This document shows positions 6,951-13,819 of a stretch of DNA of 13,819 nucleotides, in pieces. The stretch is from NCBI GenBank assembly GCA_023262065.1, contig JALRDW010000049.1, forward strand, positions 1 to 13,819. The letters run 5' to 3'. The position numbers were made by a program, and so were the translations under genes. Below the pieces are notes generated by a model. The model did no database searches and was not told the origin of the DNA. It saw nothing but the letters and a program-made list of their open reading frames with translations. Source of the DNA: Acidimicrobiia bacterium (GTDB lineage: Bacteria; Actinomycetota; Acidimicrobiia; IMCC26256). Positions within the stretch are counted from its first letter, which is position 1, and each line of letters starts with the position of its first letter.

Positions 6951-7387
6951 GGTCGCGGCGTCGCACGTGGATCGCCGTCGGTCTGTGCGCGACGGCGGTC
7001 ATGGTGATCGTCGGTCTCGCCGTCGCCCTCTCCGGCAACGTCGTCTACTACCGGACGGTCTCCGAGGCGGTGGCCGAGCGCGACACCACGGCCCGGTTCC
7101 GGCTGGCCGGGGCGGTGGTCCCGGGCACGATCCGGGAGACCGGGACCGGGGTGCGGTTCGACGTCACCGACGGCAACCGGACGGTCACGGTCGCGCACCG
7201 GGGTGACCCGCCGCAGCTGTTCGAGGACGGGGCACCCGTCCTGTGCGAGGGGCGGTGGGGCCGTGGGCGCGACGCGGCGTTCGCCTCCGATCGCATCATG
7301 ATCAAGCACGGCGAGGAGTACACGCCCCCGGATGTGGAGGTCGATGAGACCTCGATGGCGGCGACGCCGGCTCCGCCGGTCGGCTGA
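6947..7387 (+). CDS. ccmE: CcmE, haem chaperone
   Basis: CcmE is a membrane-anchored chaperone with an OB-fold that binds haem covalently and passes it to CcmF. The 146-residue protein has a short basic start, one membrane anchor (about 8-28), the OB-fold domain (about 34-115) and the haem-attachment segment IMIKHGEEYTPPDV. H121 is the predicted covalent ligand and Y125 the axial ligand. This is the classical histidine form (HxxxY), not the cysteine variant (CxxxY) of some archaea and sulphate reducers. The C-terminal tail after the PPDV motif is short and flexible. The GTG overlaps the end of ccmD by 4 bases; ccmF follows after 9 bases. Confidence 0.94.
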   Translation: MRSRRRTWIAVGLCATAVMVIVGLAVALSGNVVYYRTVSEAVAERDTTARFRLAGAVVPGTIRETGTGVRFDVTDGNRTVTVAHRGDPPQLFEDGAPVLCEGRWGRGRDAAFASDRIMIKHGEEYTPPDVEVDETSMAATPAPPVG

Positions 7388-7396
7388 GGCGGGACC

Positions 7397-9394
7397 GTGG
7401 AGTCGGCCATCGGCGTCCTCGCGATCGCGATCGGCGCGGGCGCTTCCATCGTCGGGATCGCGAGTCTCCTGCTCGGCCTGCGGCGGAGCGATGACCGGCT
7501 GCTCGCCACGGGTCGTCGCTGCGTGCTCGCGGTGCTGCTCGCGTCGATCCTCGCCGTCGGGGTCATGGAGTGGGCGCTCATCACGCACGACTTCTCGATC
7601 CGCTACGTCGCGGAGAACAACGCGCGCTCGACCCCGCTGCTCTTCACCGTCACCGGTCTCTGGGCCGCGCTCGAGGGCTCGATCCTGCTCTGGGTCCTGA
7701 TCCTCGCGGTCTACATCGCGCTCACGGTGCGGCACTTCCGCGACCGGGCCTCCGAGCCGCTCGTCGTGTGGGCCACGATCGTCATGCTCGGGGTGTCGCT
7801 GTTCTTCTTCCTGCTCGTGCTCGGACCGGCCAACCCGTTCGAGTTGACGCCGGGAGGAGCCCCGGTCGACGGCCGTGGCCCCAACCCGCTGCTCCAGAAC
7901 CACCCGCTCATGGCGTTCCACCCACCGATGCTCTACCTGGGCTACGTGGGCTTCACGGTGCCGTTCGCGTTCGCGATGGCCTCGCTCATCACCGGCAGCG
8001 TCGGCGAGGGCTGGCTGGCTGACACCCGGCGCACGACGCTGGTGGCGTGGGGGTTCCTCTCGCTCGGCATCGTGCTCGGGGCGTGGTGGTCCTACGAGGT
8101 GCTCGGATGGGGCGGCTACTGGGCCTGGGATCCGGTCGAGAACGCCTCGCTCCTGCCATGGCTCACGGCCACCGCCTTCATCCACTCGGTGATGGTCCAG
8201 GAACGACGGGCCATGCTGCGGGTCTGGAACCTGTCGCTCGTCATCGCGACGTTCTGCCTGACGATCCTCGGCACCTTCCTCACCCGGTCCGGGGTGGTGA
8301 ACTCCGTGCATGCGTTCTCGCAGTCCTCGATCGGCGGATGGCTGCTCGCGTTCCTCGCACTGAGCGCGGGATCGGGCCTGGCGCTCATCGCGTGGCGCGG
8401 CGACCGGCTGCGCGCCCCGGGACGCATCGACTCGGCGCTGTCGCGGGAGGCCTTCTTCCTCGGGAACAACCTGCTGTTCGTCGCCTTCGCGTTCGTCGTG
8501 CTCCTCGGTACCGTGTTCCCGCTCATCGCCGAGGCGGTCCAGGGCACCCAACTCTCCGTGGGGGAGCCGTACTTCGACCGGATGACCGTGCCGCTCGGCC
8601 TCGCGCTGCTCTTCCTCATGGCGGTCGCCCCCGTCCTGCCGTGGCGGGCCGCCAGCGGTGAGGTCCTCCGGCGGCGACTCCTCGTGCCGGCGTGGATCGG
8701 CGGAGCGCTGTTCGTCGCCACGCTCGTGTTCCTCGCCCGATCGCTGCCGACCGCGCTCGCGTTCGGGCTCGGCGCGTTCACGATCTCGGCGATCGTGCAG
8801 GAGACCTGGCGCACGGTGCGCGCCCGGAGCCGGGCCGACGCGGTGGGTCGGGGCCGGGCCGCGTGGCGGACCCTCGCCTCCAATCCCCGCCGGTACGGCG
8901 GGCTCACCGTCCACATCGGTGTGGTCTGCATCGCCGTGGCGATCGCGGCCTCGAACACCTTCGCCACGAAGGCCGAGATCCGGCTCCGACGCGACGCATC
9001 GGTGACGGTCGACGGCTACCGCTTCACCTACGAGGGCAGCCGGACCACGCGCTCGGCGCAGAAGACGACGGTCTCGGCCGACGTGCGCATCGAGCGTGGG
9101 GATCGCGACCTCGGCACGTACGCGCCGTCGGTGTCGACCTTCCCGAACTCGAACCAGGCGATCGGGACGCCCTCGGTGCGCACCGGCCTCACGACCGACG
9201 TCTACCTGACGCTCGTGTCCTCGCCGAACGCACGGGGCCGGATCACGCTGGGTGTGTCGGTGTTCCCGCTCGTGGTGTGGATCTGGATCGGGGGTGCGCT
9301 CATCGGCCTCGGCACGGCCGTCGCGCTCGTGCCGGCCCGGACCCGGCGGGTGCTGCCCGAGTCGACGCCGGCTCCGGTCGAGGAGCCCGTGTGA
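7397..9394 (+). CDS. ccmF: CcmF, cytochrome c haem lyase
   Basis: CcmF is the large membrane subunit of the haem lyase. It takes haem from CcmE and joins it to CXXCH cysteines of apocytochromes. The 665-residue protein has many membrane spans and the expected WWD loop, WGGYWAWDPVENASLLPW, beginning at W238. The loop is preceded by a conserved block containing MAFHPPMLYLGYVG and followed by ILGTFLTRSGVVNSVHAF, both with likely haem-ligand histidines. A further His lies in GGLTVHIGVVC. A soluble C-terminal domain (about 530-630) precedes the final span. Length agrees with the family (about 640-680). The GTG start follows ccmE by 9 bases, with a weak GAGG upstream. The stop overlaps the next gene by 4 bases. 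Confidence 0.95.
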   Translation: MESAIGVLAIAIGAGASIVGIASLLLGLRRSDDRLLATGRRCVLAVLLASILAVGVMEWALITHDFSIRYVAENNARSTPLLFTVTGLWAALEGSILLWVLILAVYIALTVRHFRDRASEPLVVWATIVMLGVSLFFFLLVLGPANPFELTPGGAPVDGRGPNPLLQNHPLMAFHPPMLYLGYVGFTVPFAFAMASLITGSVGEGWLADTRRTTLVAWGFLSLGIVLGAWWSYEVLGWGGYWAWDPVENASLLPWLTATAFIHSVMVQERRAMLRVWNLSLVIATFCLTILGTFLTRSGVVNSVHAFSQSSIGGWLLAFLALSAGSGLALIAWRGDRLRAPGRIDSALSREAFFLGNNLLFVAFAFVVLLGTVFPLIAEAVQGTQLSVGEPYFDRMTVPLGLALLFLMAVAPVLPWRAASGEVLRRRLLVPAWIGGALFVATLVFLARSLPTALAFGLGAFTISAIVQETWRTVRARSRADAVGRGRAAWRTLASNPRRYGGLTVHIGVVCIAVAIAASNTFATKAEIRLRRDASVTVDGYRFTYEGSRTTRSAQKTTVSADVRIERGDRDLGTYAPSVSTFPNSNQAIGTPSVRTGLTTDVYLTLVSSPNARGRITLGVSVFPLVVWIWIGGALIGLGTAVALVPARTRRVLPESTPAPVEEPV

Positions 9395-9933
9395 GGGTGC
9401 GCGTGCGCGCCGTGGCGGTCGGCGTGGCGGTGGTGCTGGTCGGCCTGGCCGTCGTGCTGGCCCTGAACGTCGGTCGTGACCCCCGGGCCGACGCGAACCG
9501 CTCCCAACTGCTCGGGCAGCCGTCACCGACCTACGACCTCGAGACCCTCGACGGTGCGCCGGTCTCGGACGAGAGCCAGATCGGGCGCACGGTCGTCGTG
9601 AACTTCTGGAACTCGTGGTGCATCCCCTGCGAGCAGGAGCACGACGCGCTGGTGGCCTGGTGGGCGGCGAACCGGGACGACGACGCGGTCACGATGCTCG
9701 GGATCGTGCGCGAGGACACCCGTCGGGCGGTCGAACGCTACGTGCGGGACGAGGACGTCACCTGGCCGGTGGCGATGGACCCGGGCGGCCGGGCCGCCCT
9801 GGCGTTCGGCACGCGCGGTCAGCCCGAGACCTACGTGATCTCGCCGAGCGGCGTGGTGGTCGCCTCGCAGTACGGGCCGGTCACGGTGGCGAACCTCGAC
9901 GACATGGTGGCGGCGGCGGAGCGGGTGGGCTGA
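9391..9933 (+). CDS. ccmG: CcmG/DsbE-type thioredoxin for cytochrome c maturation
   Basis: This is a membrane-anchored thioredoxin-like protein that keeps apocytochrome cysteines reduced for haem attachment. The 180-residue product (GTG start, GTGA overlap with ccmF) has one N-terminal anchor (about 7-27) and then a thioredoxin domain. The active site is WCIPC (C77 and C80), preceded by VVNFWNSW. The cis-proline loop is GQPETYVI, typical of CcmG/TlpA proteins. Between them, the helical segment with ERYVRDEDVTWPVAMD matches the acidic insert region of this family. Operon position between ccmF and ccmH makes the role clear. CcmH starts 1 base after its stop. Confidence 0.92.
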   Translation: MRVRVRAVAVGVAVVLVGLAVVLALNVGRDPRADANRSQLLGQPSPTYDLETLDGAPVSDESQIGRTVVVNFWNSWCIPCEQEHDALVAWWAANRDDDAVTMLGIVREDTRRAVERYVRDEDVTWPVAMDPGGRAALAFGTRGQPETYVISPSGVVVASQYGPVTVANLDDMVAAAERVG

Positions 9934-9934
9934 C

Positions 9935-10444
9935 GTGGCCGACACGAGCACCGCACGCAACCGCATCGCCTGGATCGTCCTCGCGGTCCTGGTCCTCGGC
10001 GCCGTCGCGTTCTCGCTGTGGCCGCGCCCCGGCGCGGACTCGGTCGCCGGGAGGACCCGGAGTCTCGCCCGTGAGTTCCGCTGCGTGGACTGCGAGGGCC
10101 TCTCCGTCGCCGACAGCCAGACCGCATCCGCCCGGGCCGCCCGGGTCGAGATCCGCCGGCGCCTGGAGGCCGGTGAGTCGGAGGCCGAGGTCCGTGCGTA
10201 CTTCGTGGACCTCTACGGGGAGTCGGTGCTGCTCAAGCCCGAGGGGACGGGGATCGGCCTCGTCGTGTGGGCGCTGCCCGTCGTCGCCGTGATCCTCGCC
10301 GGCGCCGGCATCGTCGTGGCGGTGCGCCGCGGCCGTCGCACCCCGCGGCTCCGGGCCACGGACGAGGACGAGGCCCTCGTGGCCCGTGCCCTCGGGGCCG
10401 AGCACGGGACGGACGACCGGGCGGACGACGGGGACGAGCGATGA
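9935..10444 (+). CDS. ccmH: CcmH, thiol-disulphide subunit of the haem lyase complex
   Basis: CcmH (also called CycL or NrfF-like) interacts with apocytochrome cysteines before haem ligation. The 169-residue protein has an N-terminal membrane segment (about 11-28) and then the redox domain. Its conserved motif is FRCVDCEGLSVADSQTASA, with cysteines C50 and C53. The helical bundle (EIRRRLEAGESEAEVRAYFVDLYGESVLLKP) follows, then a second membrane segment (about 110-130). An acidic tail follows it. The RCxxC motif has VD between the cysteines and Glu after them, where proteobacterial versions have Gln. It starts with GTG 1 base after ccmG and ends with an ATGA overlap into the TPR gene. Confidence 0.92.
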   Translation: MADTSTARNRIAWIVLAVLVLGAVAFSLWPRPGADSVAGRTRSLAREFRCVDCEGLSVADSQTASARAARVEIRRRLEAGESEAEVRAYFVDLYGESVLLKPEGTGIGLVVWALPVVAVILAGAGIVVAVRRGRRTPRLRATDEDEALVARALGAEHGTDDRADDGDER

Positions 10445-11232
10445 ACCCGCTCGGCGAGGAGCGCGACTTCCTGCTGCGTTCGATCAAGGACCTCGAGGCC
10501 GAGCGTGCGGCGGGGGCCATCGACGAGGAGACCTACGCCACCCTCCACGCCGACTACACGGCCCGTGCCGCGGCGGTGCTGCGCGCGATCGAGCGCGGCG
10601 ATGTGCGCGCGGTGACGGCCGAGTCCGACGCGCGGGCCGGACGTCTGCGGATCGGCGTGTGGGTGGGCGTCGTGGCGTTCGCGGTGGTCGCGGCGGTGTC
10701 GTTGTCGTTCGCGTTGGGCGCCCGGCTGCCCGGCCAGTTCGTGACCGGTCGCGCACCGGGCGGTCCGAGCGGGATGGCCGGCACGACCGGTCGGGCGGTG
10801 GCCGTGCTCGAGGCCCGGGTCCGGGCGAACCCCGAGGATCCGCGGGCGGTCAAGGACCTCGCCCGCGCCTACCTCGCGCAGCAGGAGTACGCGAAGTCCC
10901 TCGAGCAGTTCGTCACGCTCACGCGCCTGACGCCCGACGACCCGGAGCCCTTCGCGTACAGCGGCTGGATCGCCCGCCTCGCCGGCCTGCCCGACGAGGG
11001 GATGCCCCGCATCGAGCAGGCGATCGCGATCGATCCCGAGTACCCGGACGCCCACTTCTTCCGGGGGGTCATCTTCCTGCGCGACCGCAACGATCCGGCC
11101 GCTGCGATCCCGGAGTTCCAGCTGTACCTGGCCGCCGAGCCGGACGGCCCCCAGTCGGACGCGGTGCGCCAACTCCTCGCCCAGGCCACGGCCGCCGTGG
11201 CGGGTGACGTACCCTCCAGCACCCGACCCTGA
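10441..11232 (+). CDS. CcmI-like TPR protein of the cytochrome c maturation operon
   Basis: The 263-residue protein begins with a cytoplasmic charged helical segment (EERDFLLRSIKDLEAERAAG, from residue 6) resembling the N-terminus of CcmI/CycH proteins. A single membrane span follows (about 70-93), then an external domain with tetratricopeptide-like helices (about 118-235), including NPEDPRAVKDLARAYLAQQE and DPEYPDAHFFRGVIFL. In System I, CcmI uses its TPR domain to hold apocytochrome C-termini and deliver them to the CcmFH lyase. Position last in the operon, coupled to ccmH by ATGA, supports this role. Proteobacterial CcmI has two N-terminal membrane segments with a leucine-zipper loop. Here only one is seen, so I describe it as CcmI-like. 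Confidence 0.8.
   Translation: MNPLGEERDFLLRSIKDLEAERAAGAIDEETYATLHADYTARAAAVLRAIERGDVRAVTAESDARAGRLRIGVWVGVVAFAVVAAVSLSFALGARLPGQFVTGRAPGGPSGMAGTTGRAVAVLEARVRANPEDPRAVKDLARAYLAQQEYAKSLEQFVTLTRLTPDDPEPFAYSGWIARLAGLPDEGMPRIEQAIAIDPEYPDAHFFRGVIFLRDRNDPAAAIPEFQLYLAAEPDGPQSDAVRQLLAQATAAVAGDVPSSTRP
11210..11215 (+). promoter_or_regulatory. Possible -10 box of the peptidyl-prolyl isomerase gene
   Basis: TACCCT is identical to the proposed ccmA -10 box and lies inside the last codons of the TPR gene. A start of transcription near 11222 would give a leader of about 24 bases. That leader would carry the GAGGAG ribosome binding site at 11235-11240, 5 bases before GTG 11246. Confidence 0.35.
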
Positions 11233-11245
11233 CCGAGGAGCACCC

Positions 11246-11719
11246 GTGGCCCAGCAGCCCGAACACGCCATCGACGAGTCCAAGATCTACCGCGCCACGA
11301 TCACCACGAACCGCGGCACGATCGTCATGGATCTCGACCCTGCGCTCGCGCCGAAGACCGTGAACAACTTCGTCGGTCTGGCCCGGCAGGGGTACTACGA
11401 CGGCCTCACCTTCCACCGGGTCGTCCCCGACTTCGTGATCCAGGGCGGATGCCCCGAGGGGTCCGGGCGCGGTGGTCCCGGGTACCGCTTCGCCGACGAG
11501 CCCGTCGTCGCCGAGTACACCCTCGGTGCCGTCGCGATGGCGAACGCGGGTCCGAACACGAACGGGTCCCAGTTCTTCATCTGCATCGACGACTGCCGGC
11601 AGAAGCTGCAGAAGGCGTACAACCTCTTCGGGTACGTCGTGGACGGCATGCCCGTCGCGCTTGCGACCCAGGTGGGCGACACGATGTCGACCGTGGTCAT
11701 CGAGGAGCGCGACCGCTAG
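11246..11719 (+). CDS. Cyclophilin-type peptidyl-prolyl cis-trans isomerase
   Basis: This enzyme speeds rotation of X-Pro peptide bonds during protein folding. The 157-residue protein is a single cyclophilin domain with no signal peptide or membrane span, so it should be cytoplasmic. The catalytic block is FHRVVPDFVIQGG, with R58, F63 and Q66. The substrate-pocket segment is MANAGPNTNGSQFFI, and the C-terminal part has NLFGYVVDGM. The site is a cyclosporin-weak type, because the tryptophan of the eukaryotic pocket is replaced in the KAYNLFG segment. GTG 11246 is chosen for its strong ribosome binding site (GAGGAG, 5-base spacing). A GTG in frame at 11204 lies inside the preceding gene and lacks such a site. 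Confidence 0.9.
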   Translation: MAQQPEHAIDESKIYRATITTNRGTIVMDLDPALAPKTVNNFVGLARQGYYDGLTFHRVVPDFVIQGGCPEGSGRGGPGYRFADEPVVAEYTLGAVAMANAGPNTNGSQFFICIDDCRQKLQKAYNLFGYVVDGMPVALATQVGDTMSTVVIEERDR

Positions 11720-11727
11720 TCGGTCGC
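11709..11727 (+). terminator. Hairpin over the isomerase stop codon, possible terminator without T-tract
   Basis: A perfect 7-base-pair stem, GCGACCG (11709-11715) and CGGTCGC (11721-11727), encloses the 5-base loop CTAGT containing the TAG stop. No run of T follows, so it would be an atypical terminator of the kind proposed for GC-rich actinobacteria. A second imperfect stem lies at 11729-11735/11746-11752, just before the next start codon. Confidence 0.35.
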
Positions 11728-11755
11728 CCCGGACCCCGTCGTCCCGGTTCGGACC

Positions 11756-12691
11756 ATGACGGCCCACGGCGGCGAGGTGGTCGTGGACGCGCGGGCGCGT
11801 CGGCGGGCGCGGGCGCTGTGGATCACCGTCGCCGTCTGCATCGCCTGCTTCCTCGCGCTCTACGTGGTGTTCGTGCTCACCGTGTGGGGCCAGACCCTCG
11901 ACGGGCGCGCCTACGGCGCCCGCTGGGCGTCGCCCATCCGACTCGGTGAACGGCGGGAGCGCATCCTGCGCACCATCGTGACCCCGGCCTCGCTCCTCGT
12001 GATGACCGCCGGGTACGCCGGGGCCTCGCTCCTGCGGCGCCGCTGGCGGCTCGCCGGCGCGGTGGTCGTCGCCATCGGCGGGTCGGTCGTGACCGCGGAG
12101 TTCCTCAAGTGGGCCCTGCCGCGGCCGATCCACCCCGGCATCGGTGGGTTCGCGTACCCGAGCCTCCCGAGCGGGCACGCGACGATCGGCATGTCGCTCG
12201 CACTCGGCCTCGTGATGGTCGCCCCGCAGCGGTGGCGCTGGATCTTCGCGGTCGCCGCGACCCTCATCGCCGCGTTCTTCGGGGTCGGCGTCGTGCTCAT
12301 CGGCTGGCACCGGCCGAGCGACGTGTTCACGTCGTACTGCGTCTCCCTCGCCTGGTTCGCGCTCGCCACCGCGATCCTCATCCAGTGGCGCGGACGGGGT
12401 GATCCGGTCCGCATGCGGCACGGCGCGATCGACGACCGGGCGACCCCGGGCGCGGAGTTCCTCGTCGCCGCGCTCATCATGGGCCTGCTCCTCGCGTCGC
12501 TCGCGTTCTCGCTCGAGGCCGAGGACCTGCGGGCCGTGCAGTACTCGAGGATCTACGTCGCCTCACTGATCCTCATCGACGCCTGCGGCATCGCCGTCGT
12601 CGGGTGGTACTTCGGGGTGCTCCACTCCGTCGGGCTCGATCCTCCGGCCGAGGACGCGGCGGCGCCCGCCCCGGTGCTCGATCCCGCCTGA
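11756..12691 (+). CDS. PAP2-family membrane phosphatase
   Basis: PAP2 enzymes remove phosphate from lipid phosphates such as undecaprenyl pyrophosphate or phosphatidate at the membrane. This 311-residue protein has a basic N-terminus, a first membrane span (about 22-43), and several more up to about residue 290. The family motifs are recognisable: K118 with R123-P124 (LKWALPRP), SGH (PSLPSGH, S139-H141) and the HxxxD element (GWHRPSD, H185 and D189). In the third motif the usual Ser-Arg pair before the histidine is replaced by Gly-Val (178-179). The protein is longer than simple PAP2 phosphatases because of an extra hydrophobic C-terminal region (about 230-290). The ATG at 11756 has no clear ribosome binding site; GTG 11777 is an alternative. 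Substrate is unknown. Confidence 0.82.
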   Translation: MTAHGGEVVVDARARRRARALWITVAVCIACFLALYVVFVLTVWGQTLDGRAYGARWASPIRLGERRERILRTIVTPASLLVMTAGYAGASLLRRRWRLAGAVVVAIGGSVVTAEFLKWALPRPIHPGIGGFAYPSLPSGHATIGMSLALGLVMVAPQRWRWIFAVAATLIAAFFGVGVVLIGWHRPSDVFTSYCVSLAWFALATAILIQWRGRGDPVRMRHGAIDDRATPGAEFLVAALIMGLLLASLAFSLEAEDLRAVQYSRIYVASLILIDACGIAVVGWYFGVLHSVGLDPPAEDAAAPAPVLDPA

Positions 12692-12789
12692 TCCTCCGGC
12701 GGCGGGCCGTCCGGCGCCCGGCTCCCGGTGCGGTCGGTGGCGGTCGGTACGATCGGTGTGACACCCCGAGATCCACGCCGGAGACCCAG
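12692..12789 (+). promoter_or_regulatory. Promoter region of the aconitase gene
   Basis: This 98-base gap contains TACGAT (12748-12753), a good TANNNT -10 box, and GGAGA (12780-12784), a ribosome binding site 5 bases before ATG 12790. Two identical octamers CGGTCGGT (12731-12738 and 12741-12748) lie one helical turn apart and touch the -10 box, where a regulator could bind. No coding frame or clear terminator was seen here. Confidence 0.45.
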
Positions 12790-13819
12790 ATGCCCGCAGA
12801 GCCCGTCGGCCCGTCCACCCCCACCGCACTCGTCGAGGGGGTCTACGCACGTTTCGCCGAGCGCCTGCCGGTGATCCGTGAGCGCCTCGGCCGTCCGCTC
12901 ACCTTCGGCGAGAAGGTCATGTTCGCCCACGCCGACGACGTGGCGACGATCGGCACCGCCCGGGGACAGGACTACGGCGACTACCGACCCGACCGGGTCG
13001 CGATGCAGGACGCCACTGCGCAGATGGCGCTGCTGCAGTTCATGCTCGCCAGGCTGGCGACCACCGCGGTGCCGAGCACGGTGCACTGCGACCACCTCAT
13101 CCAGGCCCGTGTCGGCGCGGCCACCGACCTCGCCGTGGCCAACGACCAGAACGCCGAGGTCTACGAGTTCCTGCGCACGGTGAGCGCCAAGTACGGCATC
13201 GGGTTCTGGAAGCCCGGGTCCGGCATCATCCACCAGGTCGTCCTCGAGAACTACGCGTTCCCGGGCGGGATGATGGTGGGGACCGACTCGCACACCCCGA
13301 ACGCCGGCGGCCTCGGCATGGTCGCCATCGGTGTGGGCGGCGCGGATGCGGTCGACGTCATGGCCGGATGGCCGTTCAACACGAAGGTCCCGAAGCACAT
13401 CGGCGTGCGCCTCACCGGTTCGCTCTCCGGGTGGACCTCGCCGAAGGACGTCATCCTGCGCGTCGCCGGCATCCTCACCGTGAAGGGCGGCACCGGCGCG
13501 ATCGTCGAGTACTTCGGGCCCGGTGCGGCGAGCATCTCGGCGACCGGCAAGGCGACCATCTGCAACATGGGGGCCGAGATCGGCGCGACCTGCTCGTTGT
13601 TCGAGTTCGACGAGCGGATGGCCGCGTACCTGCGGGCCACCGGACGGGAGGCCGTCGCGGCGCTCGCCGAGGCGAATGCGGCCTCCGAGTTGTTTCATCG
13701 CAAAGTAGAAAAAATTATACTCACTAGACCGAACGTAGAAACTGGCAGAGGATTAGGATTTCTACCGGGTACCTTAGAAGAAAAATATGAGCCCTACTTG
13801 GAGCCGTTTCACGACGTGT
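12790..13819 (+). CDS. acn: Aconitate hydratase (mitochondrial-type), N-terminal part, fused in frame to foreign sequence; runs off the window
   Basis: Aconitase converts citrate to isocitrate in the TCA cycle with a [4Fe-4S] cluster. About the first 300 residues match the mitochondrial-type enzyme. Active-site residues are at the bovine mature numbers plus one: D101-H102 (VHCDHL), H148 (SGIIHQ), D166-S167-H168 (TDSHTPN) and E263 (NMGAEIGAT). Typical blocks such as [18 protein letters not shown] and [13 protein letters not shown] are also present. The three cluster cysteines (bovine 358, 421 and 424) would come later and are absent. From about 13690 the frame stays open but encodes PhoH-like protein in low-GC codons, so only 12790 to about 13689 is aconitase. 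The real gene should continue to about 750 residues. The start is supported by GGAGA 5 bases upstream. Confidence 0.85.
   Translation, partial: MPAEPVGPSTPTALVEGVYARFAERLPVIRERLGRPLTFGEKVMFAHADDVATIGTARGQDYGDYRPDRVAMQDATAQMALLQFMLARLATTAVPSTVHCDHLIQARVGAATDLAVANDQNAEVYEFLRTVSAKYGIGFWKPGSGIIHQVVLENYAFPGGMMVGTDSHTPNAGGLGMVAIGVGGADAVDVMAGWPFNTKVPKHIGVRLTGSLSGWTSPKDVILRVAGILTVKGGTGAIVEYFGPGAASISATGKATICNMGAEIGATCSLFEFDERMAAYLRATGREAVAALAEANAASELFHRKVEKIILTRPNVETGRGLGFLPGTLEEKYEPYLEPFHDV
13690..13819 (+). other. Low-GC segment encoding an internal fragment of a PhoH-family ATPase
   Basis: The last 130 bases are about 42% G+C by hand count, against about 72% in the 120 bases before 13680. They use codons such as TTA, AGA, ATA and GTA that are rare or absent upstream. 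The encoded protein has [22 protein letters not shown] and PYLEPFHDV, which matches the conserved block that follows Walker A in PhoH-like P-loop ATPases, proteins common in bacteria and in marine phages. The Walker A loop itself is missing, because the join falls about 10-20 residues after where it should be. The fragment is open at the window end. A phage or other low-GC origin is inferred. Confidence 0.8.

Noticed and set aside
7362..9376. A shared 14-base sequence (CGACGCCGGCTCCG) at the 3' ends of ccmE (7362) and ccmF (9363)
   Set aside because: Both encode a Thr-Pro-Ala-Pro tail. A short match in proline-rich GC-rich coding DNA is expected by chance and no longer duplication surrounds it.
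6860..9526. An 888-residue open frame on the minus strand across ccmE-ccmF
   Set aside because: It is antisense to genes with clear family motifs and its protein is low-complexity (Arg/Glu/His/Pro rich). This is the usual effect of very high GC in the third codon position.
12553..13698. A 381-residue minus-strand open frame over the PAP2 end and aconitase
   Set aside because: It is antisense to conserved aconitase motifs and its composition is biased. Its apparent start lies in the foreign low-GC segment.

Overview
The window is high-GC DNA from what looks like an actinobacterium. The clues are a TB7.3-type mini biotin-carrier protein, a class E sortase, frequent GTG starts, and repeated TANNNT -10 boxes placed 7-8 bases before start codons (leaderless transcription). 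A complete System I cytochrome c maturation operon is unusual for most Actinobacteria, which mainly use System II. This makes an Acidimicrobiia-like lineage my best guess, but that is inference.

Layout. Positions 2-1357 (minus strand) hold a class III PLP aminotransferase. Back to back with it, a 72-residue biotin carrier (1411-1629) is translationally coupled to a crotonase-fold protein (1626-2408) that lacks both classic hydratase glutamates. Convergent to that pair is a carotenoid oxygenase (2405-3787, minus), followed upstream by a class E sortase (3833-4687, minus). Divergent from the sortase starts the ccm operon, 4752-11232: ccmA, B, C, D, E, F, a CcmG/DsbE thioredoxin, CcmH, and a TPR protein in the CcmI position. 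These genes overlap by 4 bases or are separated by at most 9 bases. After it come a cyclophilin-type peptidyl-prolyl isomerase (11246-11719), a PAP2-family membrane phosphatase (11756-12691) and the N-terminal 40% of a mitochondrial-type aconitase (from 12790).

How the genes work together. CcmABCD load haem onto the periplasmic-side chaperone CcmE. CcmF, with CcmH, the CcmG thioredoxin and the TPR protein, then ligates haem to reduced CXXCH apocytochromes. The flanking genes (biotin/crotonase, carotenoid cleavage, sortase, PAP2) have no obvious functional tie to this pathway.

The oddest feature is at the right end. Near 13690 the sequence switches abruptly from about 72% GC to about 42% GC. 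The aconitase frame continues in frame into a recognisable fragment of a PhoH-family P-loop ATPase that begins just after where its Walker A motif should be. The last ~130 bases do not belong with the rest. The most likely explanation is a chimeric assembly join to a phage or other low-GC genome; a real recombination is the less likely alternative. No RNA genes, CRISPR arrays or insertion sequences were seen.
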